This document shows, in pieces, positions 1-10,136 of a stretch of 64,000 nt of DNA (within the stretch, counting starts at the first letter, position 1; every line of letters begins with the position of its first letter). Origin of the DNA: Telopea speciosissima (lineage: Eukaryota; Streptophyta; Magnoliopsida; Proteales; Proteaceae); NCBI RefSeq assembly GCF_018873765.1, contig NC_057926.1, forward strand, positions 55,999,378-56,063,377. Reading direction: 5' to 3'. The position numbers and the translations under genes were made by a program. The notes below the pieces were generated by a model that saw only the letters and a program-made list of their open reading frames with translations, made no database searches and was not told the origin of the DNA.

Positions 1-1316
1 AATGATGATCCTAAATCTGTTTGTATTAATGTTTTCGACAGCTTAGAAATGTGGTCGTTTGAGCTGATGGTTCTCCTATCTGGTCTTCTTCCAAATCCAA
101 AGCTAGAGACATCAGTTCTGTCAATCAGGTGAGAACCAGGTTCATGGCAAACCTTTGCTTTGAAATTTCTCTTTATCTGTTTTAAAAACAAGGCCTGCAA
201 TAGCTACTTGGTTGTCCAAAATATGGATGATATATACGTTTGATTGTGTGCCTGACAACTGATCTTCACTCTACTTGTGTTCTCAATATAAGCAAATGCA
301 GCCACCATCAGTTTGTATTTGATGCTAATATTTAGTTGCTTGCTTCTAATCATATCCCCAGCCTCAACACATCTGCTTTGGTTTGGATGATCTCTTTTGG
401 ACTTGGCGGATCTGTAAGGTGAGTTGAGCAAAATGAGTCTCCCTTAGTAATGACCTCTATTCATTGAATATTTTTATGAAATTTTATCGTTTCTTTGTCA
501 GTACACGAGTTTCAAATGAATTGGGTGCCGGGAATCCTCAAGTTGCACGTTTAGCAGTACTGGTTGTGTTAGTCATGGCCATTACTGAGGGCATTCTAGT
601 AGGCATGACCATGATCTTATTGCGTAGAGTTTGGGGTTTTGCTTATAGCAATGAAAACGAAGTAGCAAAATATGTGGCAAACATGATGCCAGTGCTCGCA
701 CTGTCCAACTTCTTGGATGGAATCCAATGTGTGCTTTCAGGTCTGTTAATTTCTATTACATTACTGTTATCAACATTAATAGCTTCATAAACAAATATTG
801 AATTATATAGTCATTAAGTAATCTGTAAGTATTTCATCATTAACAATTAGGCACGGCAAGAGGATGTGGTTGGCAGAAGATTGGCGCTTTCATCAATTTA
901 GGAGCTTATTACCTAGTGGGCATTCCTTCTGCTATTGTATTAGCTTTTGTCCTCCATATTGGAGGAAAGGTGAGAATTTTTTTTCTTCTTTCCCAGTTAT
1001 CTAGCTCTAGTCCTTGTGTAAAAACTGTTGGGATAAATTGGACTGGTTCTCACATGTTGTTTACTGAAAATATGGCTAACAGGGACTCTGGTTTGGTATT
1101 ATATGTGCGCTGTGTGTGCAAGTGTTAGCTCTTTTAATCGTTACCTTCCGGTCTAATTGGGAGGGGGAAGTAAGGAATTCTTTCTTCTTCAGTACATTCC
1201 CAGCTTTTATTCAAATCTTGTTTATCTAATTGCCTTCTCCCTCTGCTTATTTTCAGGCAAAAAAGGCTATTGACAGAGTCTCTGACTCCATGATCCCCAA
1301 TGAAATAGTTTCATGA
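1..1316 (+). CDS. MATE efflux carrier (DTX type), C-terminal six exons; 5' part lies outside the window
   Basis: Multidrug and toxic compound extrusion carrier, an H+-coupled antiporter of plasma membrane or vacuole that exports organic cations or secondary metabolites. I read exons 42-128, 362-418, 502-740, 851-969, 1083-1169 and 1257-1316 (stop), each bounded by AG and GT. The pieces read in order: [39 protein letters not shown], a hallmark plant MATE motif; [34 protein letters not shown]; and the tail [19 protein letters not shown]. About five membrane helices of the usual twelve fall in this part. The exon lengths (87, 57, 239, 119, 87, 60) are identical to the last six exons of the complete MATE gene at 39-44 kb, so the two are paralogues. 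The substrate cannot be told. No break is visible in the part present. Confidence 0.9.
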
Positions 1317-2431
1317 AGCTGAATTATTGATGCTTTATATCTAAACAAGTATAAGAATATTCTTAACAAATCCAAGCAAAGGCATTTCAAATTATTTCCA
1401 CACTTTATTTTATCTCTACAAGTTAAGGCTCTTAATGTCACAAGGAGCAGGGAAGAAAGTACAAACAGGTAAGTTTTGTGTAGTTAAAGTGACAATGGAA
1501 GAATCTTTTCAAGTGATTTTGTCTTCACAAACACTTGCAGAACAGAACTTGTGGAATACAGTTGAAATTTGAAACTCAGACAAAAAACCACATCCTTCAT
1601 CCGAGTGTAAATGTTTAGAGGCATCATGTGGGTTCTCTTTTTCTTTCCCATGATGATTGTTCGTTTCAGTTTAGTACAAATACAGTGGCAAGTTATATTG
1701 GTTTGAGCTCACTATGTTCTGAAGTCCTACACCAGAGCATTCTAGGGGGTTCCTTCCCTGCCAATTCTGCAATTTCACAATAGTGTACAACAGAAGGCCA
1801 TCATTCTTTCCAACTACTGAATGGGCCTTTGGATGTATAATGCTACATTGAATTGCTGACAGATGCTTTTACATACCAGCCTAGTACATTTTGAGATATT
1901 AGTTGGTGAAAAAGCCGTTAATTTCATATTCATTCTACTTAGTTTCTTGTGTATGATATTTCTCACCAAGAAGAAGTTCCAAGAACTTGAAGGAGGCATT
2001 GCATCACGAAGTTTACTAATATTGTTCAGTTTCCTGGTTAATATAATCAGATAACTCAAATAAAAGCTTTTCCAAAATACACTTCCAACCTTTGGTTTAC
2101 CAGTCATGCCCCACAAAAAAATGGGGGAAAAAAATCTTCGGATTTTGAGCCTGCAGCAACTCATCACAGTAAACTAAGACATTACCACCTCCAAACAAGA
2201 ATTTATAACAGTATGGAAACTGAAGATCTAATTTTCTCTTTAAATGTGTTCTATCAGCACTGCCAGGATGAGAAGAATCAAAATCAATGAGTACTGTACA
2301 TTTACATCAAAGCAACATTCTATTGAAGATTTGCACACACTAAGAAGATACTGCATTTAAAGAGAAAGAGGCTAATGAACTAAATGAAAAATACGTACTA
2401 TAAAATTCTACAAGCCACACAACTAGGTGGT
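1317..2431. other. Intergenic, between MATE 3' end and F-box gene 3' end
   Basis: This is convergent intergenic DNA between the 3' ends of the MATE gene (+) and the F-box gene (-). The short open frames on both strands resemble no family and have no supporting motifs. I see only ordinary AT-rich spacer that probably holds the two polyadenylation regions. Confidence 0.6.
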
Positions 2432-2987
2432 TCACCCATCTATGAACCAATTGGGTGGTTCTGTTTCATGAAAACCTATTTCAATCATTTTCATAGCCTG
2501 ACAAGCAAGTTGGCAAGCCACTTGAGCAGACAATCTTCGATCATGGAATATTTGACCCCATTTGAATTTAGAAAGAAGATGAATAATCTTGGTAAGAATC
2601 TTTTCCAGCCTTTGAAAACTTTGCCTTTCTCCAGTATTAATAGCATCAACTAGCTCCTTTGCATTAGAAACCAAAGCAATGCGCTTGATACCTTGCCCAC
2701 GAGCTAATTGCAGCCCACAAAGAATGGCTTTTGCTTCTGCTTCAATGCCATCTCCTGCAACTAGTCTCTTCCCTTCGATAGCAACAAAACCACCTCTAAA
2801 ATCTGTCAGATATCCCCCATAAGAACTACTTTCATCTGGAGTGCCAAAAAGTGCAAAAACACGCACTACATAGACTGGTGGGTCATCCATGTATGCCAAC
2901 TCCCGTGATTGGGAGTGAGTAATTTCAGCAATTTGATCAAAATTGAATCTTTTCTGCATCAATTTATATTTTAAAGCATAAGTAAGA

Positions 2988-3018
<31 letters not shown>

Positions 3019-4299
3019 CTAGACCTGCCCAAATGTTAATGATGATCAGCAACAAATAAGTAGAGCTAGGTACAGTACCTGTAGTACATATCTTAGTGAG
3101 CGCAAGCTCTCCGTATAGAAACTGAAGTATGAACGTCTCCATTTCTTGCAAATAAATCCAGTAAAACTTGCAGTTTGAAGATGGTAATAGAATGATATTC
3201 CATCCGACGTCTCAATAAGCACTTTATCTCCGTCATCCTGTATGTCCCTAGGAACATAGCTCCAATAAGGACTACGGTATGGAGTATCCGCCAAGGAATT
3301 TAGATCAATACTATACTCTTTTACCCATGTAAACGTACGAGTTTCAATGTGGTAGTCTTTCAGCATCCATATGTCCATTTTGTGATCACCTTCATCAACA
3401 CATGAAAGGCAGAGTAGCTCTCTCAACTCCACCAAATGGAGATTTGTAAGATCAGAACACCCTCTGGGACGTGGGACTATTCTAAATTCTTCAGTCTCCA
3501 AGTTGAATACCAAGATTGTCTTTTCGATATCGATCATAAGCTCGGGGTGGCGCCTGAGGTTGATCAGCCAATGAAGAGCTCCGTCCACAAAAGCCGGACA
3601 TTGATGATGCTCAACATTATAGGGGGAATTTCCTATAGATTTCCAAGCCCAAGGAGAAGCATAAGAAGAAGGAGAGTCCTCTGCCATCCCCAAGGTGAAA
3701 ACTGTACATTTTGTTGGGAGATTGGGATCATATTCCTCTAGGTCAGCATCAAAGAAAGGAGCAATCAAATGAACTATCTTATACTCGTCCGTAGACTCAA
3801 CATATCCAAAACCGTAGTTATTCCATTCAGCAGACACAAGTGGTGGCAATGTTATGAGTTCATGTGTACTAGGATTGCAAACATTGAGTCTAAAATTGCA
3901 TATGAAACAAACCAGATCGAAACGGGTAGGCAACATGTAGGGGCGCCTATTAGCACTCCTCCTACTAATCTCGAATGTGCTTAACAAATTCCCTTCCATG
4001 TCCGTGGAGGATTGGAGAAAAATAGGTTTGTCTTTATCCTTATCATTTTCCACCTCTGGAGGTACACTGGATGAGAAAAAAAGAATAGGTGGTTTGGACT
4101 TGGATTGTTGAGAGTGGAGGTGAATGAAATGAGAATCACTGGATATGATATCAAGCCATCGTTTACTTAGGCACTTGAACCTGAGGAGGGACTTCACGGG
4201 GAGCCATGAAAACACTTTGATCAACAAATCTTCAGGTAACACTAATGATGGATCATCATCGTCACTCCTCATCCTACTTAGACGGTCTCTGTCTGTCAT
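2432..4299 (-). CDS. F-box (FBA type) protein with a C-terminal RNase H-like domain, two exons
   Basis: Exon 1 is 4299-3079 (407 codons) and exon 2 is 2953-2432 (173 codons plus stop), giving about 580 residues. The 125-bp intron runs from CAG|GTACTG to TTGATGCAG|AAAAG, and both junctions are phase 0. Residues about 20-62 are an F-box (LPEDLLIKVFSWLPVKSLLR), which docks on Skp1 in SCF ubiquitin ligases. About 85-400 match the F-box-associated beta-propeller-like region (CNPSTHELITLPP, YGFGYVESTDEYKIVHL), which binds substrates. Exon 2 encodes an RNase H fold of the plant PF13456 kind (GGYLTDFRGGFVAIEGKRLV, EAEAKAILCGLQLARGQGIK, and a late RRLSAQVACQLACQA in place of the usual RR.AN.VA..LA). 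The first and third catalytic Asp positions appear replaced (FALFG; LVSNA) and only the Glu of EAEAKA is kept, so it is probably not a nuclease. If the intron is not spliced, exon 1 reads through to a stop at 3046 and gives a 417-residue plain F-box protein. The fusion is inferred from splice sites and phase. Confidence 0.72.
2994..3017. repeat. (TA)n microsatellite inside the F-box gene intron
   Basis: A run of about eleven TA dinucleotides lies in the 125-bp intron of the F-box/RNase H gene, some 40-60 bases from the acceptor on the minus strand. Its length is likely to vary between individuals. Confidence 0.9.
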
Positions 4300-5735
4300 C
4301 TACGAATGCAAAGAAGAAAGGTATGCACTATTTATTATAAAGAAGAGGAACCCAAGAAACACAGAAAGAAAATGTGGCTTAATGAAACAAACTATTAGGT
4401 TAAACGCATGGCGACAATGGAGGCATATGCATCATCAGCAGACTATAAAACAAAAAATCATACAACAACAAACCCTATCCTTGGGAAATCACATAGAACA
4501 GGTTCAGCAGATTAAAAAGGGAAAAACAAAAAATCGGAAGGGGCAGCACCGCAGAAGAGGTTACCTCAGACGATGAGATGCTCTGTTTCTATTCAAGTCG
4601 AGAATCGAAATCAAAAACTTAAAACTCAGACGGGGTAGCAGTAGCAGTAGCAGCTCCAGCAGAGCACCTGAGTAGGTTGAAGTCTTGAAGACGAAAAGAG
4701 TTGAGTGTTCTAACCAGGTTTTTTAAAACCGTAACCCAACTTTTAAAACCGTAACCAGGTTGGAGTGTTGGACTAGGTATTTTAAAACCGTAGCCCAACT
4801 TTAGGTCTCCTTAGCTCAACCCTGGCCTAGCCCAACCCCAGTTCCCCAATCCAACCCAGCGTGGCCCTGTTTGACCCTGATTGGGTTAGTTTGGACTGGA
4901 CTTACCCTGATTTTTAAAATTTGTGCATTTTACAGATCATATTAGTGATGCATTTGAGACCGCAATCAAATATTAATAAGAGATGAATCCACTGATTGAC
5001 AATAACCATCCTACATGTAGACACATCATAATGCATCACAGATAGTATTCACTCCTAATCTAATGGTCGAGTTCAAGAAGAAAAAACAAAAAAAAAACTG
5101 GGTCAATCGAGTTTGCACTGTTGAATGAAGCATCTTCCATGTGTCAAACTCTCAAGCCTGGACTACAATGCACTGCAGAGGATTTTAATCCCTCCATAAT
5201 CTAATCGAATGGTACATCATGTCTACACCGCCACGATTGGTCCTTTACCTTGTAGAAGATTTTTTTTTTTTGCGTTTTAACCTATCACGATCAAGATCAA
5301 ACCAAATTAATTACATGGGATAAAGATGGTGATTTTTTTTAAATTTTCTCTCTTTATTATAAAATATAGGGAAAAGAACTATGGCCCTTGCATTCAGACA
5401 CAAAGTATACAAAATTACCAAAACACCCTTGTTAAATAAAAATTTTCATTTATGTTGATGCCCCCTACACGTGTTCTCATTGACCCTGTGCTGATGTAGG
5501 GGCCATGCGACTGGACGGCAATCTCTTGCCATAGGATATTTACCATAGACAAACGGGTATGTATCACATCACCAATGCACCTTCTCCCACAATCATAGCC
5601 TAAGTGTGGACTTTGGTGCTATTACAAAGTAGGAAAAAGATGGATTGAAATCCTCAACAATTCCCTAAAAGTGCTAAGCGGTGCAGTTCGGGACTGAGAG
5701 TTCGGCACGTGTAAGATATTCAATCCAACAGTACA
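4300..5735. other. Intergenic: F-box upstream region, GGCCC-type MITE scrap, dispersed direct repeat
   Basis: 4300-4700 is the F-box promoter and 5' leader. 4700-4800 has short tandem repeats of a TTTTAAAACCGTAACCCAAC-like unit. 4800-4920 is a scrap of the CCCAACCC/GACCCTG-rich hAT-like MITE family seen again at 16.4, 34.3, 38.1, 60 and 61 kb. 4935-5065 is a 120-bp block repeated at about 23470-23600 (shared GATGCATTTGAGACC and ATATTAATAAGAGATGA). I see no gene here. Confidence 0.55.
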
Positions 5736-6240
5736 GTGCCAAGTTCGATTGACCCCGTTTTTTATTTTTCTTTCTTCTCGAGCTCAGAACCATTGGATAG
5801 AACATCTTTCACGTGTCGAGCTCTCAGCCCTAAACTAGGCTTTGCATTTCGATTCCGTGCTCTGCATTTCAAGGAATTGAAGAGGATTTTTTTTTCCCCG
5901 AAAAAGACAAAGCTTTCATTAACACTCGACATTACAATCTAGACATATTTCAATGTCGAGCTCTCAACCCCAAACTGTGCTTTACATTTCAGGGAATCGA
6001 AGAGGATTTTTTTGTCCGAAAAAGACAAAGCTTTCATTAACACTTGACATTACAATCTAGACATATTTCAACGTCGAGCTCTCAACCCCGTTGGATAGAA
6101 CATCTTCCACATGCATGTTGAGCTCTCGGCCCCGAACTATGCACTGCATTTTAGGAAATTAAAGAGGATTTTTTTTCCGAAAAAGACAAAGCTTTGATTA
6201 ACACTTGACATTACAATTTAGACATATTTCAATGTCGCCT
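5736..6240. repeat. Degenerate tandem minisatellite
   Basis: At least three diverged tandem units of roughly 120-165 bp are centred at about 5890, 6020 and 6180. Each contains CCGAAAAAGACAAAGCTTT, then ACTTGACATTACAAT, then a GTCGAGCTCTCAACCCC-like stretch. An older, more diverged unit precedes them at 5740-5880, and a related piece lies at 5100-5190. Confidence 0.75.
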
Positions 6241-6412
6241 AGTCACGTCGGCCCATTACGTTAGAGAGGATGGGTTGTCTGTCTCGCACAAAGTTGTGTT
6301 AAAATCAATTCATGGTGGGCCTGCAACGCGATATTTCTCTATGTATTCACATTAGTAATGGGTGATTTCCTGTAATAGGATAAAAATCCTCGGTTTTACA
6401 AAATTGAATAAA

Positions 6413-6782
6413 TGCTCCATTTGGTTGCAAGGGGAATCAAAGGGAAGGGAAGGGAAGGGAAAATTTTTAAACCTAAAAAAGAAACTTTTGTATTCATCAC
6501 CCCATGCTATTGTATAAACTACTTAAATTTCTTACCATATTTAGTAATGATACATTTTACATGTAATATTTTATTTTACATTTTAAATCAAAGGGATTTT
6601 TTTTTTTTTGGTACGAAAAACCAAAGGGAATTGGATGCAAAGTAAAATGGAATTTAATAACCAAATATGAAATGATTTGAACTTCGTGACATTATCACAT
6701 GGGATAATGATTACAAAAATTTCTTTTTTAAGTATGACAACTTCACTTCTCTTCCCTTTAATTCCCCTTGCAACCAAACGGA
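6413..6782. mobile_element. MITE with about 35-bp terminal inverted repeats
   Basis: The left end GCTCCATTTGGTTGCAAGG is mirrored by the right end CCTTGCAACCAAACGGAGC, and the match runs inward through GGGAATCAAAGGGAAG. The interior is AT-rich and noncoding. A 115-bp relative sits in an intron of the MATE gene (43443-43556), and a half copy lies near 18600-18650. No clear target duplication lets me name the superfamily. Confidence 0.7.
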
Positions 6783-8387
6783 GCCAAAGTGTATCCTGTA
6801 TGAATTGAACCTGAACCGGATCTAAACCATACTAAATCCTACTATCATGTCTCTTTGTTGGATTGCTTGAAATTACCTATATGGGTTTCTTTGTTGAACT
6901 ATGTAAAAAAATTGAAGGGTACGACTACATTTGATATTGTGAGACTGTATCTTTATGAGGTTGTCTTCTTAAATTGAATTTGAATCGAATGATCAAATAG
7001 TGTATATGAATCCAATGAAACAGAGCAGAAATCAGATAAAACCGAAAAATTGATTTAGATAAATTTTAGTTTGAAGTTATGAAAATTATTCAATTTCAAT
7101 TTGTACATAGTGTGTCCTGAACCAAATCAAAACCCTCAAAAAAACAAAAAAAAAAAAACAAAAATTCAGAACCAAACCAATTGACACCCTTAGATTAAGC
7201 TTGCGAGTACTTGGGGCTCTTGAGATCCATTGTTGTGAAGTTAGAATGGATTACTGATTTAGGGTTACTGAAATGGATAACAGCTTCAGTTTAAGAGAAG
7301 AAGAATAAGATGATGATAATGGTGCCAAAGGGAGGTGAGTGGAACAGTGGAGGAAAAAAAAAATGGATGCATGTATTCTCAGCTTCTCCATATGTACCCT
7401 CAACTTCTCCAAAGGTATTTTCTTTGCTTTTTGACACAACAATCAACTTTTACGGTTTAATTTAATCCGTATCTATCCATACACTACAGAGGAGGATATG
7501 CTAGGCAGAAAAGAAGAGGAATTGTTAGCAATAATGTTGTAGAAGATGCTTTAATGCCAAAGGTATTACACATAACTGACCATAAGATTTTGCTATTTAT
7601 ATGAGTCTTATGTGATTCATCCCTGGATCATATAACAGAGTAGAGCTTGAGGTGGTCTATATATAGGAATGTCCCTGCATACAAGATGCCAATGCCAACA
7701 GATGTGGAATACAATGTTGTTCTCCACTTGGGGATTAAAGAGGACTTTAATTGAAGTTTGGAAGAACAAGTAATCACAGACAGAGAAGGTTCAAAGATTG
7801 ACCCGCTCTGACATTTTTTGTGGTGATCCAAATGAGATTTTTTTAAAGAGGTCTGTGATGATCGTATAAAGCTTGGTTTTAATCGACCTCCTTGGAGGAG
7901 TATTTATATGTTTATCCATCTTGTTGTGTAAGCAAGAGAAACAAGTGAGATTTGGAGATTTTCGAGTTAGAGTTTCTGGGTGAGAGTTCTTGCTATCGTT
8001 TGAGATGTTTTTGAGAGATCTCCATTGTGAATCATATTCAGCTTTGCTTGTAGACGTAGCATATTGTATTGGTATCTGCTAAAGTTTTTCATACAACACC
8101 AATTCTGGATTAAATGGTAAATGGTCCGATAAGTGTTCCTGCAGTCAGCCATAGCTTTAATGATTTTCTGGGACATACAGAAAGATCAGAATTTAGTTTG
8201 GCTGTTTTGACCATAAGAAATTCCAAGCAACTGAAACATTTCCCCTCCCCCCTCCCTCTTTTTTTTTTTTTTTTTTTTTTTTTGTTTGTTTTGTATTTGT
8301 ATTTGTGCTGGGATGGGCTGGGCTAAGCACAAAAGTTGTGCTAAAAATAATTCATGGTGGGTCTGCAATGCAATGGGATATTTTTTA
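6783..8387. other. Intergenic, with a duplicated exon-like fragment at 7370-7830
   Basis: 7370-7830 is a diverged copy of 29155-29570. The two share TACCCTCAACTTCTCCAAAG with a donor-like GT, then GAGGATATGCT, then GATTTTGCTATTTATATGAG. In the 29-kb copy the first two blocks read as exon-like peptides with splice sites between them (see 28840). 8305-8385 repeats 6270-6340 (AATTCATGGTGGGCCTGCAA). A T-rich run at 8256-8283 precedes the Mutator-type element. I see no intact gene. Confidence 0.5.
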
Positions 8388-9873
8388 GGGTTAATTCCAA
8401 ATGCCCCTCTAAAAATGGCCAAACGTACGGTTGGCCCCTTGAACTTTCACTAATGCAACATGCCCCCTACTTTCTAAACTAAGTACCAATATAGTCCCTT
8501 CCGTTAGTCTGAGACATTATCTTATAACGGATCCCAATTTTTGAATATCAATGGACCATTCTACCCTTGATAGGATAAAATGACCAAAATGACCAAAATG
8601 ACCTTACCTGAGATGCAATCCGGCCTCTTTCTTAAATCTACCGGCGATTGGTTTGAACAGTGTCTTCAGGGCGAGGGTCCCGAGCTTCACCAGAGGAAGC
8701 ACCATATCTGCTGTGTTTGAAGGCTTTCGAATCAAATGCGCACCAAATGTACGATCGTTGTGCGATCCGCAGAGCTTAGAAAGGGCATTAGAGATCACAG
8801 ACGGAGTGAGATTTGGAGAACCCGTTCGATTGAATGCCACTTAGAATCTAAAATTGTTTTTTCTATGAATTCTTTGACGTTCCTATCAACGTTTAGGAGA
8901 GGGATTGAGAGCTGATCTAGGGTTTGTGACGAAGCTTTTAGGTGAGAGATTGAACAAATATGAGCAGAAATAGAAATCTGACTTGTGCCTTTGTGCTTGC
9001 ACCACCGCTGTACCCAAGTCCAGCCCCTTACCCCTGCAATCACCTTTCGCCCAGCCACAAACCCATTCCTTGTGCACCATTTAACCTAACCTATCGCCCA
9101 TCCACACTTTAATCTTTTCTTAACCCATTTCTTACTCCCACTTCGTTATTTTGATTCTCTAAATTCTAAATTTTTGTAGGAGAGTAGAGCATCTGGAGGA
9201 TTCTAAGCAATGAAGAACGAAAACGAAAACTCTGTTTTCCCATCATTATCTTCACTACTTTGCAGCTTCGGTAATTTGTAGACTATAAAATCAGAATCAG
9301 AAATCTCAGATTCGAACCCTAAAATCTAATTTGATTGAGAAAAAAGCGCCCTCATCGTCGCAGGTCATCGCAGGTCGTCGATGGGTGTTGAAGATGGTCT
9401 CAGCAGATCGTCATAGCAGCAGATTTTGGATTTTCTCCTCACCTCCAACGATAATAGAACAGAAAACAAAATTTTGGGAAAGAGTATATTAAAAAGAGAT
9501 ACACAGAGAGGCAGCAAAGTTGAGGAGAGAAAAAAGGGGAGTTTTTAGGGATGAGTACCACCACTTCCATTCTTCAGTTCTGATTCAAGAACTCATCTTC
9601 CCCAAACCCTAACGATTTGGGGGAGATAGAGTTGCAGTTTTTTTTTGTTGCTTTTTTTTTTTCCAGGTAAGGTCATTTTGGTCATTTTATCCTATCAAGG
9701 GGTAGAATGATCCATTAATATTCAAAAATTGGGATCCGTTATAACATAACGTCTCAGACTAACGGCAAGGATTATATTGGTACTTAGTTTGGAAAGCAGG
9801 GGGCACATTGCATTAGTGAAAGTTCAGGGAGGCAACCATTGGCCATTTTCAGGGGGGCATTTGGAATTAACTG
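8388..9873. mobile_element. Non-autonomous Mutator-like element (Pack-MULE type) with long TIRs
   Basis: The 1486-bp element is bounded by a perfect 9-bp duplication, TATTTTTTA, at 8379-8387 and 9874-9882, the size expected of Mutator-like transposons. Its terminal inverted repeats are about 210-220 bp (8388-8610 and 9665-9873), starting GTTAATTCCAAATGCCCC and ending inward with AGGTCATTTTGG. No transposase is visible, so it would move in trans. The interior includes an OPA3-like exon on the minus strand, so it fits the gene-capturing Pack-MULE class. The right end lies 264 bp before the start codon of the NLR gene. Confidence 0.88.
8604..8840 (-). pseudogene. OPA3-like first-exon fragment captured inside the Mutator-like element
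   Basis: The minus strand reads MVLPLVKLGTLALKTLFKP, then IAGRFKKEAGLHLR. This is the conserved N-terminus of OPA3-like proteins, mitochondrial membrane-associated proteins of about 150-180 residues. The fragment ends at CATCTCAG|GTAAGG, a retained splice donor that falls at the inner edge of the transposon TIR, so only the first exon is carried. The 45 open codons upstream (from MAFNRTGSPNL) are in frame but not recognisable, and may be captured leader sequence. It cannot make a full OPA3 protein. A chimeric transcript is possible but not shown. Confidence 0.75.
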
Positions 9874-10136
9874 TATTTTTTATAGGTCGGTAGTTCACTG
9901 CAATGGGGAATATTTTCCTTTAATTGATTTGATCTTCTACTCGTTTCCATCCACTGAATTCCACTAAAGTCTTTACCAAAAAAAGAAAAAAGAATTCCAC
10001 TAAAGTTTTATCGAAGGGTAATGATCGAGATGAAGATAAATGTGACTTCCTGGAGCTCACATGTCTTTACAGATACAGTTGTCTTGGCCTCTATAGCTCT
10101 TACTTCCAATCTTTGGCTATATGATCATTACCAACA
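9874..10136 (+). promoter_or_regulatory. Short proximal upstream region of the NLR gene, squeezed by the transposon
   Basis: Only 263 bp separate the Mutator-like element from the NLR start codon. This stretch must hold the NLR leader and possibly its core promoter. I see no convincing TATA box, so the promoter may lie within the element. An ATG at 10021 opens a different frame of 63 codons that overlaps the NLR start and could act as an upstream ORF. Confidence 0.4.
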
